Of a DNA stretch of 64,000 nt, positions 45,210 through 56,400 are shown piece after piece (position 1 is the first letter of the stretch; every line of letters starts with the position of its first letter). Position numbers and translations under genes: made by a program. The notes below the pieces were generated by a model that searched no databases, was not told the origin of the DNA, and worked only from the letters and a program-made list of their open reading frames with translations. The DNA comes from Cenococcum geophilum 1.58 (lineage: Eukaryota; Ascomycota; Dothideomycetes; Gloniales; Gloniaceae): assembly GCA_001692895.1 (NCBI GenBank), contig KV748204.1:1898002-1962001 (forward strand), read 5' to 3'.

Positions 45210-46452
45210 AAGTTTTAGGGTAATAAACCTAGCCGTTAATAGCCGTTATTAAGATATTAAGTTTTAGCCCCCAATTTTAAGCTAAATTCCTATATCTCTA
45301 AAAGTACTTAATAAATTACCTTTAAAGTTAAATAAGAGTCTTAAAGTAGGTATAAAAAGCCAACTATAAAATTTTAGAATTTATTATTAAGCTATTGTTA
45401 AGAGATTAAGGCACTAATTTTCTGGTTTTTGGTGGTTTTTAGGGTGTCCCACTGACTAGGGTGTCCTACTAACTAGTAAAACACGTTATAAAATAGGGCT
45501 TAGTAATAGGGATTAAGACTATTAAATATAATATCTACTACTTTCTAAGACGTAAGAGAAGTAGAATAGCAAGCTATTTTAGCACTTAATAAAGGCAAAA
45601 GACTAAAGACTTAAGATTCTTAAGAAGAGATAAGAGAAGCTTAAAGACCTATAATGGACAAAAACTAATAGAAAAGAGTAACCGCTTAGTTTAAAGGTAA
45701 ATGAATAAGTATGGAATATAGATTTCTAGAGACCTAAGAATCTAAGCTAGACTAGTAGGATAGGGATAAAGCTCCATATATAGAGTATTAGAAAGTAATA
45801 GGTAAATAAGAGGTTTAACTTAAAAGTTAAAAGGTTAATACTATAATTAAGAAGTAAGAAGACTTTAAAGACGTATTAGTTAGGCATAGACTAAAAGAAA
45901 GCTAGAAGGAGTTTAGAGAAAGAATTTACGTATAGTAAGAACAGAACTAGAACTATAAGCTAAGAATTTTAGGTTAATTAAGGTATAGAGTACCTATTAG
46001 AAGAATTATTTATAGGTTTAAAATAGGTATATTAAGGGCAAAGTGGTTACAAGAAATCAAATAAGAAGAGGATTTTAAAATCTTTACTAGGTTTAAAAAA
46101 CAATATATAAAAGGTTATAATAATATAGTAATAAAAAGATACTTCCTTATAAATAGATTATATATACTTATAGAGCTACATTAAAAGTAGTATAGATAGT
46201 AGTATAATAATAAGTAGGAAGATTTCTATATATAGCTAAATTAATAAGTTATTATAAACTAAATAATATTAGAATAATATATAAGTTATATTAGAGGAGC
46301 ATTAATTATAATATTAAAAGATTTAGAAGGACGATTAAAGGACTAAAAAAGAGAGCAATAAATCTTAGTACTTACTAATAATAGGCTAATAGCCAGATTA
46401 GTTAAGTAAAGGTTTAAACTTAAGAATAAAAATAAGCTAAGAGTTAACCTAA

Positions 46453-46875
46453 TATTATGGACCTTATATCGGCAGTAGTACGGCTACTAAGAAAAGATAT
46501 AAATAGGTTAGTTAAGATAGTACAGGGGGCACTAGAACTAATTAAGCTATAGGATAAAAGGTAACTAAGTTATATAGCTAGTTATATTATAAGTTTAAAA
46601 TATAGAAACGTAGAAATATAGGAACTTAGGGTATACTAACATACTAATATACTGGCGTACCTAGTACTTTTTTAGGCGCAGTATTATATATTTAAAGGAC
46701 TATAGCTCCTACCTAGATAGTTCTCTTCTCTATAGTAAATCTTAGAATATAATTAGAGTTAATCTATTAGGTAACCTACTTTACTAGTTATATTTACATT
46801 ATCAACTTTCCTATTTACTTATATACCTAGCCTATTAATAAGACTACTTAGTATTTCGTATAAGGCTTTATTATA
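46453..46875 (+). repeat. 5' LTR of G2, 423 bp
   Basis: Same length as the LTR at 2544-2966 (reverse orientation there). Ends GGCTTTATTATA. A TACTAACATACTAATATAC-type run lies near 46631-46650. Confidence 0.85.
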
Positions 46876-47929
46876 TATTCACTACTACGGTTATAGTAGT
46901 AATAAAGGCCGAATAATATGCCACCTAAAGCACTAGTTATAATACTATTAACGGCAGTAACTACTTTAGAATTTGGGAGAAGATACTAGTATAAGAGATA
47001 ACAACTTATAAGTAGTTATAATAAATTAACTTAAAAGTATTATAGAGTAGAACGATGCTAATAATTAAGTACGGCTTTAATAACTATAAGAAATAAAAAA
47101 AGGAAATAATTAAGATGCTATTAATGAAGAGGTTTATAGGAGAAAAGTATAAGCTTAAAGGATTCCTTATATAAATATGATTTAAGATTTGGTATAAAGG
47201 AAGTAAGCTTATAAATATAAGTAATTAAGTGGCGTATATAGGGCTATTCTTAACGGGTTAGGTATTAAAGTAGTTTGAAAGCATAGTATATATTCCTAAA
47301 CTAGGAAGGATTTATTAATAAACTTATATAAATATTTAGAGATCTATAATTAATAGTAATAGCTAAAGGGAAGCTATATTAACTTACGCAAACAGGATTA
47401 GTAATAAACTATATAATACAGTTCTAGACGCTAGTAGCGTAGACTAAATAAAACTAAGGGACGTTAATAGCATAGTATAGAAAAGGACTAAAGGTTAGAG
47501 TCAAGGCTACTATAATACTAATAGGCGATATAAGCGATATAAGAGGGTTAATTAAATAGGCTATTAAAGTAGATAACCGGCTATACTAGAGTGATAAATC
47601 TAGTAGGATATAGTAGGAGCTAATATATATAAGAAAGATATAGTAATAGGTATCTAAACTATAGTATAGCGTAAAGCTAATAGACCTAAGTACTATTAAA
47701 GAGTTAAGATAATAAAATAAAAAACTATAGAAACCTAGAGGATAAGAATTAATTTATTAAAGGTCTAAGGAGTAGAAGCTAAACTGGGGATTTTAATAGT
47801 AGAAGACGTTTAGGCGGACTCTATAATAAGACTAATAGTTTAAAAATAGGGCTTTTATAAACTATAAAAAAATATAAAAAAAAGTTACTTTATTAGAGAT
47901 TATAGAGGTAGTTAAAGTAACTATATAGT

Positions 47930-48119
47930 TGTTGGTTACACAAGGGGGATATCACGTAGCTACGGTTCGTAGATAGTATGATAATTGTTCTGTTGATTTA
48001 ATGTTAAAAGCAAAGGATCGTAAGGATCGCAGTGCCTAAGTAGGGGGCTGATGAGTCACCATAAGGGTGACTAATCAGAGACATTATAACCACGTAACCT
48101 CTGTCCATATATTCCGACA
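47930..48119 (-). repeat. 3' LTR of the gag-only copia element, 190 bp
   Basis: TGTTGGTTACACAAGG...TTCCGACA. Contains the inverted repeat GTCACCATAAGGGTGAC at about 48055-48071 and AAGGATCGTAAGGATCG near 48013. Confidence 0.9.
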
Positions 48120-48606
48120 CTGGCAGTTCTTTCTTTATACTTATGGCGCTATAGGAAGGTAGCAAGGCAGCGAGGCAGCAAGGCAGCAAGGCAGCAAGGT
48201 ATCGGTTTAGCTGGCGGTAAAAGCAGCAATAGTCTGTTCGGGTAGTAGTACAGTACCAGCAGCGGTGGTAATAGTAGTCAAGCATAGAGCTTGTCTATCA
48301 GTCGGTCGGTTAATCGTAGGCGTATAGGCACAATCATTCGGTCGGTAGATCGCAGGCATATCGGCGCAATAGTTGTCATTTAGGTAGCAGTACGGTGCGA
48401 GCGTCAGGTGGTTCCATGACAAGTTCGTTTATTCAACCTACCCCTTTACTATATCGTCCGCAAGGTGCTCGATTACGGCTAAAGTTTCGGTAGTAGTTTT
48501 AGTCGTAGTTTCGGCCTTAATCTTAATTATGGTAGCGGCGATCCGTAAAGAAGGTAGTATACACTTCTTAACTGGGGTGTTCCTTCTCCCATACAACAAT
48601 TAAGGA
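48120..48606. other. Noncoding 3' region of the gag-only copia element, with a 10-bp tandem repeat
   Basis: Contains about five copies of a GGCAGCAA / GGTAGCAA unit at 48155-48200 and GTCGGTCGGTT-type repeats at 48301-48345. Short minus-strand open frames (48004-48422) cross into the LTR and look like chance. Confidence 0.5.
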
Positions 48607-49542
48607 CTATAAGGGAACTCCCTGGCAAGCTATAAACAACTTATTGTCTATGTAGATTTCTGCAATTATGGCCACCTCTTTGCTGTATCCAGGTCCTTGC
48701 CTAGGTCCTTGCTCCGTACTAGTCACGGCCGGTTCAGGTGGTGTATGTATGTATAGCTGCTGCGGTCGCTGCGGAGGTTCCTGCGGAGGTTGTTGCGGAG
48801 GTTGCTGCGGAGATTGCTGCGGCTGCTGTGGTTGCTGCGGAGGTTCTTGCGGAGATTGCTGCGGAGGTTGCTGCAGAGGTTGCTGCGGAGGTTCTTGCTG
48901 TGGAGGTTGCTTCGGAGCTTGTTGCGGAGCTTGATGCGGAGCTTGTTGCGGAGCTTGTACGGACGGAGCTTGTACGGACGGAGCTTGTGCGGACGGAGCT
49001 TGTGCGGACGGATCTTGTACGGACGGAGCTTGAGGCACGGTTTAAGATACGGCAGCCTGAGGAACTTAAGGTGTTTAATAGCCTAAGGTTGTCTATAGTG
49101 TTGCTTGTAGCTGTCCGTTATTAGGATTCCCTCAAGAGTTAAACTTCTTTTGGTACTCAATCTCTTATAGAGTCCATTTGTGCTCTTCTTCTGCGTCAAG
49201 GACTTGCTAAATATTATCTCTAATAGTACCCCTATTTATAGGTACAAACACTCCATTCTCCTGTAGGAAGTCTCAAAAATCCCAAATAATATAAATATTG
49301 CCAAGTGCCCAGGTATCGGCAGTCCATCCTATAAAATCCTCCCTAAAATATTCCCACAGCTATAAATCGGCGTAGTATCTACTTTAGTAAAATAGAATAC
49401 GGTGTAGGAGAAAGCTGTTAACTTATTTTGCGGTACAAGTTATTATATTAATAGTAAATTCGTCCCAATTTTCGTCAATAAGTTTCGCGTATGTAGCTAC
49501 CCCTAGTAGTAGGGAGTCTCTCCAGTCGTTTGGAATAGCCAT
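48607..49542 (-). pseudogene. Copia-type gag with a Gln/Pro-rich repeat domain, interrupted by RIP stops
   Basis: One frame of 311 codons from ATG at 49542 to TAG at 48607. The first part aligns with gag of the full copia element (FLQENGVFVPI, then AEEEHKWTL) and holds 11 stops (nine TAA/TAG, two TGA that fit CGA). From about residue 170 to the end (49038-48607) there are no stops. That part starts with repeats of APSVQ/APSAQ type, continues with about 70 residues of PQQ/PQQP repeats, and ends with a unique tail (SKEVAIIAEIYIDNKLFIA). The repeat is absent from the full-length copia gag here. It may be a structural extension of gag. The Cys/Gly- and Leu/Arg-rich plus-strand frames at 48668-49124 are mirrors of it. 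Confidence 0.7.
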
Positions 49543-49945
49543 GTTTTCAGAGGAAGGGAAGTGTTATTGGTATAGGGGTTATCGTTTAGTACGCGTTCGT
49601 GATATATATTTATCGTTTGGTACGCGTTTGTCGTTTAGTACGCGTTTAGACGTGTATTTGCGATTATAGGGCTTAAAACCAGTTCTGGCCTTAAATCGCG
49701 AAGACTTATAAAGCGTGTTATTCTACGTAATGGACGCAAGAATCCGTAATCTTAGAAAGGCTCAGGACCAGTTCTGGCCTTTAGATCCTTAGATTTATAG
49801 AAGAGTTCTATTTAAGGTTTAGGACCAGTTCTAACCTTAAAAGACAGCTTCCTCTAGCACGAGTAGCACTGGTACAGTGGCTCGTCTCTTCTTAGTAGAA
49901 ACCTTGCTGTTCTATGGTATAACAGTGAAGTTAACCACTAATCAG

Positions 49946-50135
49946 TGTTGGTTACACAAGGGGGATATCACGTAGCTACGGTTCGTAGATAGTATAATAA
50001 TTGTTCTGTTGATTTAATGTTGAAAGCAAAGGATCGTAAGGATCGCAGTGCCTAAGTAGGGGGCTGATAAGTCACCATAAGGGTGACTAATCAGAGACAT
50101 TGTAACCACGTAACCTCTGTCCATATATTCCGACA
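49946..50135 (-). repeat. 5' LTR of the gag-only copia element, 190 bp
   Basis: Nearly identical to 47930-48119; the few differences are transitions (for example GATGAGTC / GATAAGTC). Confidence 0.9.
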
Positions 50136-51652
50136 ATAGTAAAGGGAACTAGACTAGTAGACGATATATATATAGAGGGACGATAATATACTATAAGGAA
50201 TAAAGGAATATTTAATTAAGAGTTTCGCGTTTTATTATAATAATATATACTAAGTTTATAAAGACGCTAAGTATAATATAAGCTATTAGCTATAACAGCC
50301 TAAGTTGAAAGGACTCTAGGGTATAGTAGAGTTAGATAAAGAATAGGATTAACTCTATAAACTAGATTAGGACTAAGATATTATATTTAGTTAGTATTTA
50401 GCGAAAAGAGTTCTTACGTACTAGTTTTAATAAAAGGTAATAGAATTTAAAGGCTAAGATAATTGGACTATTAGTAGTAATAATAAGGTAATAAAGACAG
50501 CTTACTAAAAGTATATAGACCTTAAGAACGTAATAATAGAGGTAGAGGCAGAATCTACTATAGAGGAAGGATTAGTAATGGGAATTAAAACCCTATTAGA
50601 TATAGTGTCTATTACTTTATAAGACGTAAGAGAAGTAGGATAGTAAGCTACTTTGGCACTTAATAAAGGTGAAAGGCTATAAGTTTAAGATTTTAAAAAA
50701 AAGGATAAGAGCTGCTTAAAATTCTTAAAATAAAATAAGAGATATTTAAGAACCTATCACGGACGAAAACTAATAGGAAAGAGTAGTAGCTTAGTTTAAA
50801 GATAAATAAATAAGTATAGGATAGAGATTCCTAAGAGACTAAGATTTTAATAAATGAATAAGGACGCCCATAGTAGGTAAATAAAGTATTTAACCTTAGA
50901 GTTAAATAGTTAATACTAAAATTATAAAATTTAAGAATTTAGAGAATTTAATGGCTAGATATAAACTAGAGGAAGACTAAATATAATTTAAGAATTAAAT
51001 TAAAGCGTGGTAAGAATAAAGGGGTTACTTAAGATTATAAATGCTAGGTAAACCCTAGAATAGAGCACCTATATAAAAGAATTACTAATAGGCATAAACT
51101 AGGCACGCTAAGAGTAAAACAGCTTAAAGAACTAGAAGAAGAAAAGAATTTAGAAATTTTAACTAGATTTAAAGGACGGTATACTAAAGGTTGTAATGTA
51201 GTAGTAATAAGATACTGCCTTATAAATAGGTTGTATACGCTTATAGAGTTATATTAAAAGTAGTACAGGCAGCGATATAATAATAAGTAGGAAGGTTTCT
51301 ATATATAGCTAGATAAAAAAGTTATTTAAGATTAAGTAATTACTAAAAGACATATATCTTACATTAAAGGAGTATTAATTATAACGTCTAGAAATCTAGA
51401 AGAAATATTATAGAACTAGAGAAGTAAAAAATAAATCTTAGTACTAGTAAATATAAACCTAATATATAGATTAACTAGGCAGAGGTTTAAACTTAAGAAT
51501 AAAGATAAACTTAGAGTTAACCTAAGAGAGATAGTATATATAAATAACTAATATAAAATATATAGTACGCCAAAAGCAAAAAATAAGAAGTACCCTATAA
51601 GGATATATTAGGCGCCAGATAAGTAATAATATAGAAATGTTAAGTATATATA

Positions 51653-51895
51653 CGGCTGGTATAAGGGATCTTTTAGCGGCTGACGATGCCAGCCTTTAGT
51701 TAGCCCTTGACACCTCCTTATAAGCTCCTTTAGGCTTACAGCCCTCGTGTCCTCCTTATTGGTTTATCTCTCTCTGTACGAGGCTATTGCTATACTCTTT
51801 ACTATATCGTCCTCTCTTTTATCGACTCTTTATAACTCATGCTCGGCTTACCTACTCCCTACTATACACCTAGGCAATATGCCTTATAGCTAGCA
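51653..51895. repeat. RIP-degraded partial copy of the 28434-28887 solo LTR
   Basis: Shares TCCTTATAAGCTCCT, GTACGAGGCTATTGC and ACTCATGCTCGGCTTRCCT blocks in the same order with 28490-28740, separated mainly by transitions. Its own ends and any target duplication could not be fixed; a TAGAA on both sides (about 51633 and 51900) is possible. Confidence 0.6.
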
Positions 51896-53020
51896 TCTAG
51901 TAGAAGTTTAGGAGTTAAATAACTTAATATTTTAATTAAGGAGGTTCTTTATAGAAGAATGCCTAGATAGATAATAGTAGTGGAAATGCCTAGAGAATAT
52001 ATATTTATAGCATATTAAAGAAAATAAATAAATTAAGTATTAGCTAAAGGAGGACTAAGTATAAATAAAATCTAGTGGCTAATAGTTAGGAAAAGGTAAG
52101 GCCTATAGGACTAAACAAAGCTAATAGTAGAGCTTAAAACCCTTAAAGGAATTTAAAAACAACACCTAAATTTAAAAGTTAATTAGTAAAATTAATAGTT
52201 TAAAGTACTAATAGATAGTGGAGCAATAAGAAACTATATCTTACTAGTAATGGTTAAATAGATAGGACTACTCCATAGATAAAAGGAGTACCCTTCTTTA
52301 TTAGTTCTAATTTTAGAAGATTTTATAGCCTATAAAGGAGGTATTATTAATTTTAAAATGGATCTTATTTAAATAACTATTAAAGGAAGGCTAATTACGA
52401 TATCTTTTAATATCTTATTATTAGGGCGAGATAAGGCAGTTTTAGGGATGCGTTAGTTATAGAAATGTAATTTAAGGATTAATTAGGTTATAGGTTAGGT
52501 TAATATTATAATTACTTAATAACGCAAAATATAATAATAGACTAAGCTAGTATAGTACTAAGTTAGAGAAATATATAAAGAGATGCTATAAGTATAGTAA
52601 AAATCTATAGAGTTTAGAGAGTGAAAAACTAATTAAAATATATAGTATAGAACTATAAAATAGAGTTGGAACTAAAAATGAGTTTAAGGTTCTTTCTAAT
52701 CTATAAGCTTACTTAAGAGGAGTTAAGAGTATTAAAAGAGTTTATCTAAGAGAACCTATAAAAGGGATATATTAGGCCATTGTAATTATTAGCGAGATAT
52801 TTAGTATTATTCGTACTAAAGAAAAATAGAAACCTTAGACTATATATTAACTATAGATAGTTAAATAGCATTACTAGAAAGAATAGGTATTCTTTATCCT
52901 TAATTAGCGAAATTTAAGATTAGATAGATAATATATAAATCTTTATAAAATAGATCTAAGATAGGTATATTATTAAATTAAGATTAAGGAAGGCAATAAA
53001 TAAAAGGCAGCCTTTAAATT

Positions 53021-53214
53021 TGTTGGTAATATAGGGGAAATCACTAATACTACTCGAGTAGATACAGTGATGGAAAAGCTTGTTATATTAGATAGGGGAG
53101 GGTAAGGAACTTAAGGTTCCTTACCGCGCTAGTGCCACGACGGCACGTGACGGCAAGTTGCCTTACGTGACGGCAATTTGCCGCACGTAAGGGCAAATTG
53201 CCTCATTCCCGATA
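53021..53214 (-). repeat. 3' LTR of copia element, 194 bp
   Basis: Contains a hairpin GGTAAGGAAC-TTAAG-GTTCCTTACC (53101-53125) and three tandem repeats of about 20 bp around CACGTGACGGCAAGTTGCC (53142-53202). A purine-rich AAAAAGAAGAG lies just inside on the minus strand, in the polypurine-tract position. Confidence 0.9.
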
Positions 53215-53443
53215 CTGGCAACTCTTCTTTTTATAGTTGCTATCTATATATAAATAGACCGTATATAATAATATAACAGTGGGTAGAATATAGCAGACTT
53301 TAGCAGGTAATACGCCTTATTTTGCCGACCCGGACTTCTGCTAGCCAATTACAATTTTCTATGCCCGGCATAGAAAATCGCTATTGGCTTGCTTACCACT
53401 AGCGCCTTAGCAGCCCTCGCCGCATCTTCTATTCCCTCTTAAC

Positions 53444-56400
53444 TTAACCTTTAACTCGTATATATAAAGTATTTATATTAACAAACGTCTCTAGCGCCTT
53501 ATTTAGGTTTGCCTTTATTATTATATCTACTAGGTTATCTTAGCTATTAATCTATTAAATTTTAAAGAGTTCTTAACGCTTATAAGATTGCTATAGTGCT
53601 ATAATATTAATTATAAGGCGCTTCTTCTTTATGGTACTAAGCTTAACTAAACACTTATAGAGGGAATATAAGTCGGTGTATACGATTATAGGGATAATAG
53701 GAAGTTTAAGTTAATCTATAATTATCTTTAAGGTAGTTCCGATTGCAATTACTATATTAACTCCGCTAACTATTCTATATATCTCTAACGCTAGAACGCT
53801 TTAAGTAATACGCTTACTTTTAGTTAAGCTCTAATAAATAAGATTGCCGTAGATCGTAAAGTTATTCTCTTCGGTAGATTTATTCGCGATAATAATCTTA
53901 TATTCTAGCTAAAAGCTAAAATCTTTATTATTTATAAACGACCCATTAATAAACACGAAGAGCTTAGCGGTAGGAAAATTAATAGGTACGTAGAGTAGTC
54001 CTTAATTGAGATAGTTCATTTGCCAGAAAAGACGCTTATTTAGGGTAAGAACGTCATCCTTAGTTAGTTCCTGGTATTAAGCGGCAATAGAGAGATTAAA
54101 GGAAGCCTTAGGTTAATAGATAAAAGTAATATAAGCTCCGCAAGCGCGTTACTCCACGTATCCTTACTTTAAAGAATTAACGTTAATAACGTCGATCTTC
54201 TTACCTTAACCCTTCTAGCGCAAAGCAATAGAATCCTTATTTAGGGAGAGGATGCATCTATTAAAGAGCAATGGTGTTATTAAACTAAGTCTTTCCTTTA
54301 GCTTCGCTATAAGATTTGCCTTTACTAGCTCGTCTTCTTTAAGAGCTAAGAATTGGTCGTCTCCTAAGATAATTATATTATTGGTTTATATACCAACNAT
54401 TCNAAATAGNGTTCCNGTAGTTATAATAANGAAGCANGNATNGAATATAGAAGTAGTTATTAAAAGCTTCTCCTTATAGTGCTTGCTATAGGTAGCCCAC
54501 TAATAGGTTCCTACCTCTGCGATTTTGTATAATGGCTTAAGAACAACCATAATTATATCTTTGGGATATTAGTGGCGAATTTATTCTGGAAGATATACTA
54601 ATATTAAGCGCTAAAGGTGCGTCTCTAATTGGGTGTAGGCTTAAGTAATATCTCGTAAATAAACTGCCATTTTGTTCTTTATTAAGGAGGGAGCTAGTGT
54701 AATAATAACTTGCTAACTAGCTCGTTAAATTATAGGGGATTGCGTAAGGATTACCTCCTTACTATTATTATTGTAACCTTAGATAATAAGCCTTGATTTC
54801 TCAAATAGGGCGTTAGTAGCTTTGCCCTTAATCTCGTTAACCATTCTTAACTTAAAGATATAAACTCCATTAAACTTAGTAGGGTTATACTTCTTAAATT
54901 TAAAGACTCCTCTTAAAATAAGACCGTCGATCTCTTATTTGTCAGATGCTTAAAAAGAAGCTCCTAGGGTTATAATACGGCCTTCCTTTTAAAGCTATTT
55001 TACGAGCTTAAAGTTAGCCTTCTCTTTAGCTATTATAAAGGCCATTAATAACTCATCTCTACTCTTAATAGCGGTAACAAATTGCTCTTTAAAATTAACA
55101 AGGTGTTGGCAATTTTATAATCCTTTCAGGCAACCTCTACCGCGTTATAGTTGCGGTACATCTGCTGTAATTATATTAGAATTATGGTCTCCTTCTAGAG
55201 CACATTAATCGTGGTTCTCCTCTAGGGTATCCTCTAGGGCATCCTCTAGGGAATCCTCTAGGGCATCCTATAAAGGCTCGTAACTATTATTCCTATAATA
55301 GGGCTTAATAACGGTTAAACGGAATTAAGTGGGTCTATAGGGCATTTAAAGAGTATAAGTTTAACTATTACTTATAATAAGTTTATATGGCCCTAACTAT
55401 CCTCCCTTCTTACGCTATACCTGTACTTTAGATTAGAGAGGCAAATTAAGCGTAGTTAAGGTATTTAGGCCATTTCTTATTCCTAGTGCGTTGTTAACCT
55501 AGCGTATAGCGTAGATACATCGCACCTCTTTTATTGCCTTATAAATAGCCTCAGCTCGTTACATAATAGAGAGAGATAGTGGAGAATTATTAGTTATTTA
55601 AGGGTAAGCGCTAAAGACTAGTAATATAGGTATAAGTCCATCTAGACTAGCGGAATTGTTAACAGCCTTAATAGCTATCTATAAGATAAGCTCTTTACTA
55701 GCGTCCTCTAGTTCTAAAGAAATAATCTTATATACTTGGCGTAATGGCGTATGGTATCGTTCTACTTTTTTAACGCTATTATATGCCTTAACAGGGACTT
55801 CCTTAACCTTAATTGCTATTGCCTTTACTTATTACCGAAACCCTATAGATAAGAAGTTCCTTCCTATATTATAAATGACTTAGTTAGGGGGTCCTAGGTA
55901 GACATTAATCTAGTATAATTAAAGAGTATCCTATGCGTTCCTAGCTGATATATCCCTTAGGAAACGTGCGGCTTAGAAGGAGGTTAAAAAGTTAATAACT
56001 TAAAGTACTGGCTTGCCGTTAAGATATATAATATTAATAATAATACAGAAGTTAAAGTCGTAGTTATCTTTAAGGGTAAACTTAAATCGGCTAGGGGACT
56101 TCTGGTTTATTTAATAGTAATAGCAGTACTTTATAAGATGCTTAATTATCTTAACCTTAACCTTATAACCTGCTCGTTAAAGGACCCTAAGCAGTTAGTA
56201 GACGGATAGGTGACTAAAATAATAATATAGTTGGCGTAGCTCTAACTCGGTTAAATAGCTTTAAGTAACGCTCCTTTCTAGCTGTTAAAGGAGCAACTAA
56301 GGGTGACCCTACTTGCGTATAACGGGTACCTAATTATCTCCCTAGATAAGCACGTTCTTAAGGTTGTTAAGCTTAACGCCTAATCTATCTATATCTCAGA

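Larger units (their letters stand above)
34931..45486. mobile_element. TA-flanked foldback element (about 434 bp own sequence), with two insertions
   Basis: Own parts are 34931-34972, 42930-43055 and 45221-45486. Termini are ACGTGTTTTACTAGT and its complement, inverted repeats about 156 bp, TA on both sides (34929-34930, 45487-45488). Each arm begins with two 17-bp direct repeats (CTAGTnAGTrGGACACC). Removal restores the G1 sequence seen in G2 (about 50555). It received chromovirus B at the second 17-bp repeat and an ORF1-only retroposon in its loop. No transposase gene of its own. Confidence 0.8.
28328..46452 (+). mobile_element. Chromovirus G1 (Ty3/gypsy, family A), with multiple nested insertions, cut by G2
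   Basis: Host segments on the plus strand are 28328-30188, 34436-34930 and 45487-46452. Content: 5' LTR with a solo LTR inside, gag, a zinc knuckle, then the stretch after gag. The segments rejoin cleanly when each insert and one target duplication are removed, as checked against the sister element G2. The element ends at 46452 where G2 begins; its remaining pol would lie beyond the window or is lost. Confidence 0.75.
29256..46452 (+). pseudogene. G1 gag and following region, fragmented
   Basis: Gag starts at 29256 (ATG decayed to ATA, then LPK-like for the MPPK start seen in G2). The zinc-knuckle region follows the hAT-bearing insert at about 34443-34490, reading GAYINYKK then GYFAKDYKG, where Tyr replaces Cys as TGC/TGT-to-TAC/TAT changes would give. 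Coding then resumes at 45487. Many TAA/TAG codons; not translatable. Confidence 0.65.
47930..50135 (-). mobile_element. Gag-only Ty1/copia element, 2206 bp
   Basis: Identical-length 190-bp LTRs (47930-48119 and 49946-50135) and a perfect 5-bp duplication ATAGT (47925-47929 and 50136-50140). The conserved AACCACTAATCAG motif beside the 5' LTR ties it to the other copia elements. It has a gag gene only; no protease, integrase, RT or RNase H. The two LTRs are almost identical, so it is the youngest-looking LTR element here. Confidence 0.9.
46918..53020 (+). pseudogene. G2 gag and protease region, split
   Basis: Gag starts with ATG at 46918, reading MPPKALVIILLTAVTTLEFG. It is interrupted by the gag-only copia element (47930-50135), resumes, and meets a second repeat at 51653-51895. 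Coding signal continues toward RT at about 52650-53020 (RIP-altered SLRFFLIYKLT-type and HY.QLN-type residues). Stops are TAA/TAG throughout. Confidence 0.6.

Noticed and set aside
48668..49124. Cys/Gly-, Ala/Val- and Leu/Arg-rich plus-strand open frames
   Set aside because: They are mirrors of the GGTTGCTGCGGA repeat that encodes the Gln/Pro tail of gag on the minus strand; the compositions are those of a repeat read in three frames.
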